Both the position numbers and the translations under genes were made by a program. A stretch of DNA of 9,202 nt, taken from positions 1-9,202 of the forward strand of contig CAZPAH010000112.1 of assembly GCA_964584495.1 (NCBI GenBank), read 5' to 3'. The DNA is from CAZPAH01 sp964584495 (GTDB taxonomy: Bacteria; Krumholzibacteriota; Krumholzibacteriia; Krumholzibacteriales; Krumholzibacteriaceae). Below the pieces are notes generated by a model that had not been told where the DNA came from, did not search any database, and saw only the letters and a list, made by a program, of their open reading frames with translations. Shown piece after piece: positions 8,680-9,202 of the stretch (positions are counted from its first letter, which is position 1; every line of letters starts with the position of its first letter).

Positions 8680-8708
8680 TTGCGCAGGCCCCGCTCATCC
8701 CATAAACT
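8680..8708 (+). promoter_or_regulatory. Weak candidate promoter for purA
   Basis: TTGCGC (8680-8685) and TAAACT (8703-8708) are spaced 17 bp apart, matching consensus at 3 and 4 of 6 positions. A promoter is expected between the terminator and purA, but this match is poor and the true one may differ. Nothing else recognisable was seen in 8655-8745. Confidence 0.25.
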
Positions 8709-8760
8709 GTTCGCTGGTCAAAGTCGTGTCGAGATGAAGGGAAAGCGAGGGGGAGAAGAT

Positions 8761-9202
8761 ATGCCTGCTACCGTTATCGTGGGCGGCCAGTGGGGCGACG
8801 AGGGGAAAGCGAAGGTAGTCGATTTTCTCATGCCTCACCATGACGCGGTTATTCGTTTTCAGGGCGGCGCGAACGCGGGGCACACCGTCGTCACGAGCGA
8901 GGGCAAGTTCGCTTTCCACCAGGTCCCTTCCGGGATACTCTACCCGAAGGTCGCCGCCCTTCTGGGCAACGGGATGGTCATAGATCCCTTCTCGCTTCAG
9001 AACGAGCTTGCCGAGATCATGTCGAGGGGGATAGCTATAGACGGCCGGCTCTTCATAAGCTCTTCTGCGCAGGTCGTCATGCCCCACCACAAGCTTCTCG
9101 ACAACCTCTACGAGGGCGATCTGAGGAAGGACTGCATAGGAAGCACCGGCAAGGGGATCGGTCCCGCCTACACCGACAAGTACGCGCGCAGGGGGATGAG
9201 GA
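8761..9202 (+). CDS. purA: Adenylosuccinate synthetase (5' part, cut by window edge)
   Basis: PurA catalyses the GTP-dependent joining of aspartate to IMP, the first committed step to AMP. The first 147 codons are present; the family is usually about 420-430 aa. QWGDEGKAK (10-18) is the signature loop with catalytic Asp13. FQGGANAGHT (33-42) contains catalytic His41, and GSTGKGIGPAYTDK (127-140) contains IMP-binding Thr129. These numbers coincide with E. coli numbering. Position 17 is Ala where the signature normally has Gly (GKGK). AGGGGGAG (8748-8755), 5 nt before the ATG, supports this start over an in-frame ATG at 8734. The gene runs off the right edge and lies downstream of a terminator, so it begins a new transcription unit. 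Confidence 0.97.
   Translation, partial: MPATVIVGGQWGDEGKAKVVDFLMPHHDAVIRFQGGANAGHTVVTSEGKFAFHQVPSGILYPKVAALLGNGMVIDPFSLQNELAEIMSRGIAIDGRLFISSSAQVVMPHHKLLDNLYEGDLRKDCIGSTGKGIGPAYTDKYARRGMR

Overview
The window reads almost entirely on the + strand. It holds the 3' tip of a trigger-factor gene, a complete proteostasis run (clpP, clpX, lon, engB), a class V aminotransferase, two exported-protein genes, and the 5' third of purA. No tRNA, rRNA, CRISPR array, transposase or insertion sequence is visible.

Organism: a GC-rich bacterium that favours AGG/AGA for arginine and uses ATA often for isoleucine. The protein at 6378-8126 carries repeats with the cores GGAIIxW and DIYAQR. It ends in a 'YPNPFNP ... 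GVYF ... KMVLMR' tail of the FlgD-Ig/type IX secretion sorting kind. That combination points to the FCB superphylum, probably one of its candidate phyla (Krumholzibacteriota, Eisenbacteria, Latescibacterota or similar). This placement is inferred from architecture, not from a tree.

Layout: (1) 1-4506, tig end, clpP, clpX and lon, the widespread chaperone/protease order. ClpX unfolds substrates for ClpP, Lon is a second AAA+ protease, and trigger factor handles nascent chains. (2) 4520-6290, engB (GTPase for 50S ribosome assembly) and a PLP aminotransferase. These are packed 13 and 1 nt apart, so they probably form one transcript with lon. (3) 6291-8654, two consecutive single-gene units encoding exported proteins. 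Each has its own near-consensus sigma70-type promoter. The first is a 582-aa eight-repeat secreted protein with a sorting tail. The second is a 135-aa small exported protein with CxxCH and an EF-hand-like loop, resembling the temptin/thrombospondin-type-3 group. A clear intrinsic terminator closes the block. (4) 8655-9202, a separate transcription unit starting with purA, cut off by the window edge.

The most unusual signal is a 16-bp motif, TGATATCCGGTTATGA. It occurs exactly at 6275-6290 and 8124-8139, with a 13/16 copy at 8598-8613. Each copy overlaps the stop codon of one of three consecutive genes, and the copies bracket the two exported-protein units. The region therefore looks like two cassettes, each with its own promoter, inserted between housekeeping genes. 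The small CxxCH protein's start should be TTG at 8193 rather than ATG at 8136, because its promoter lies inside the longer reading frame.
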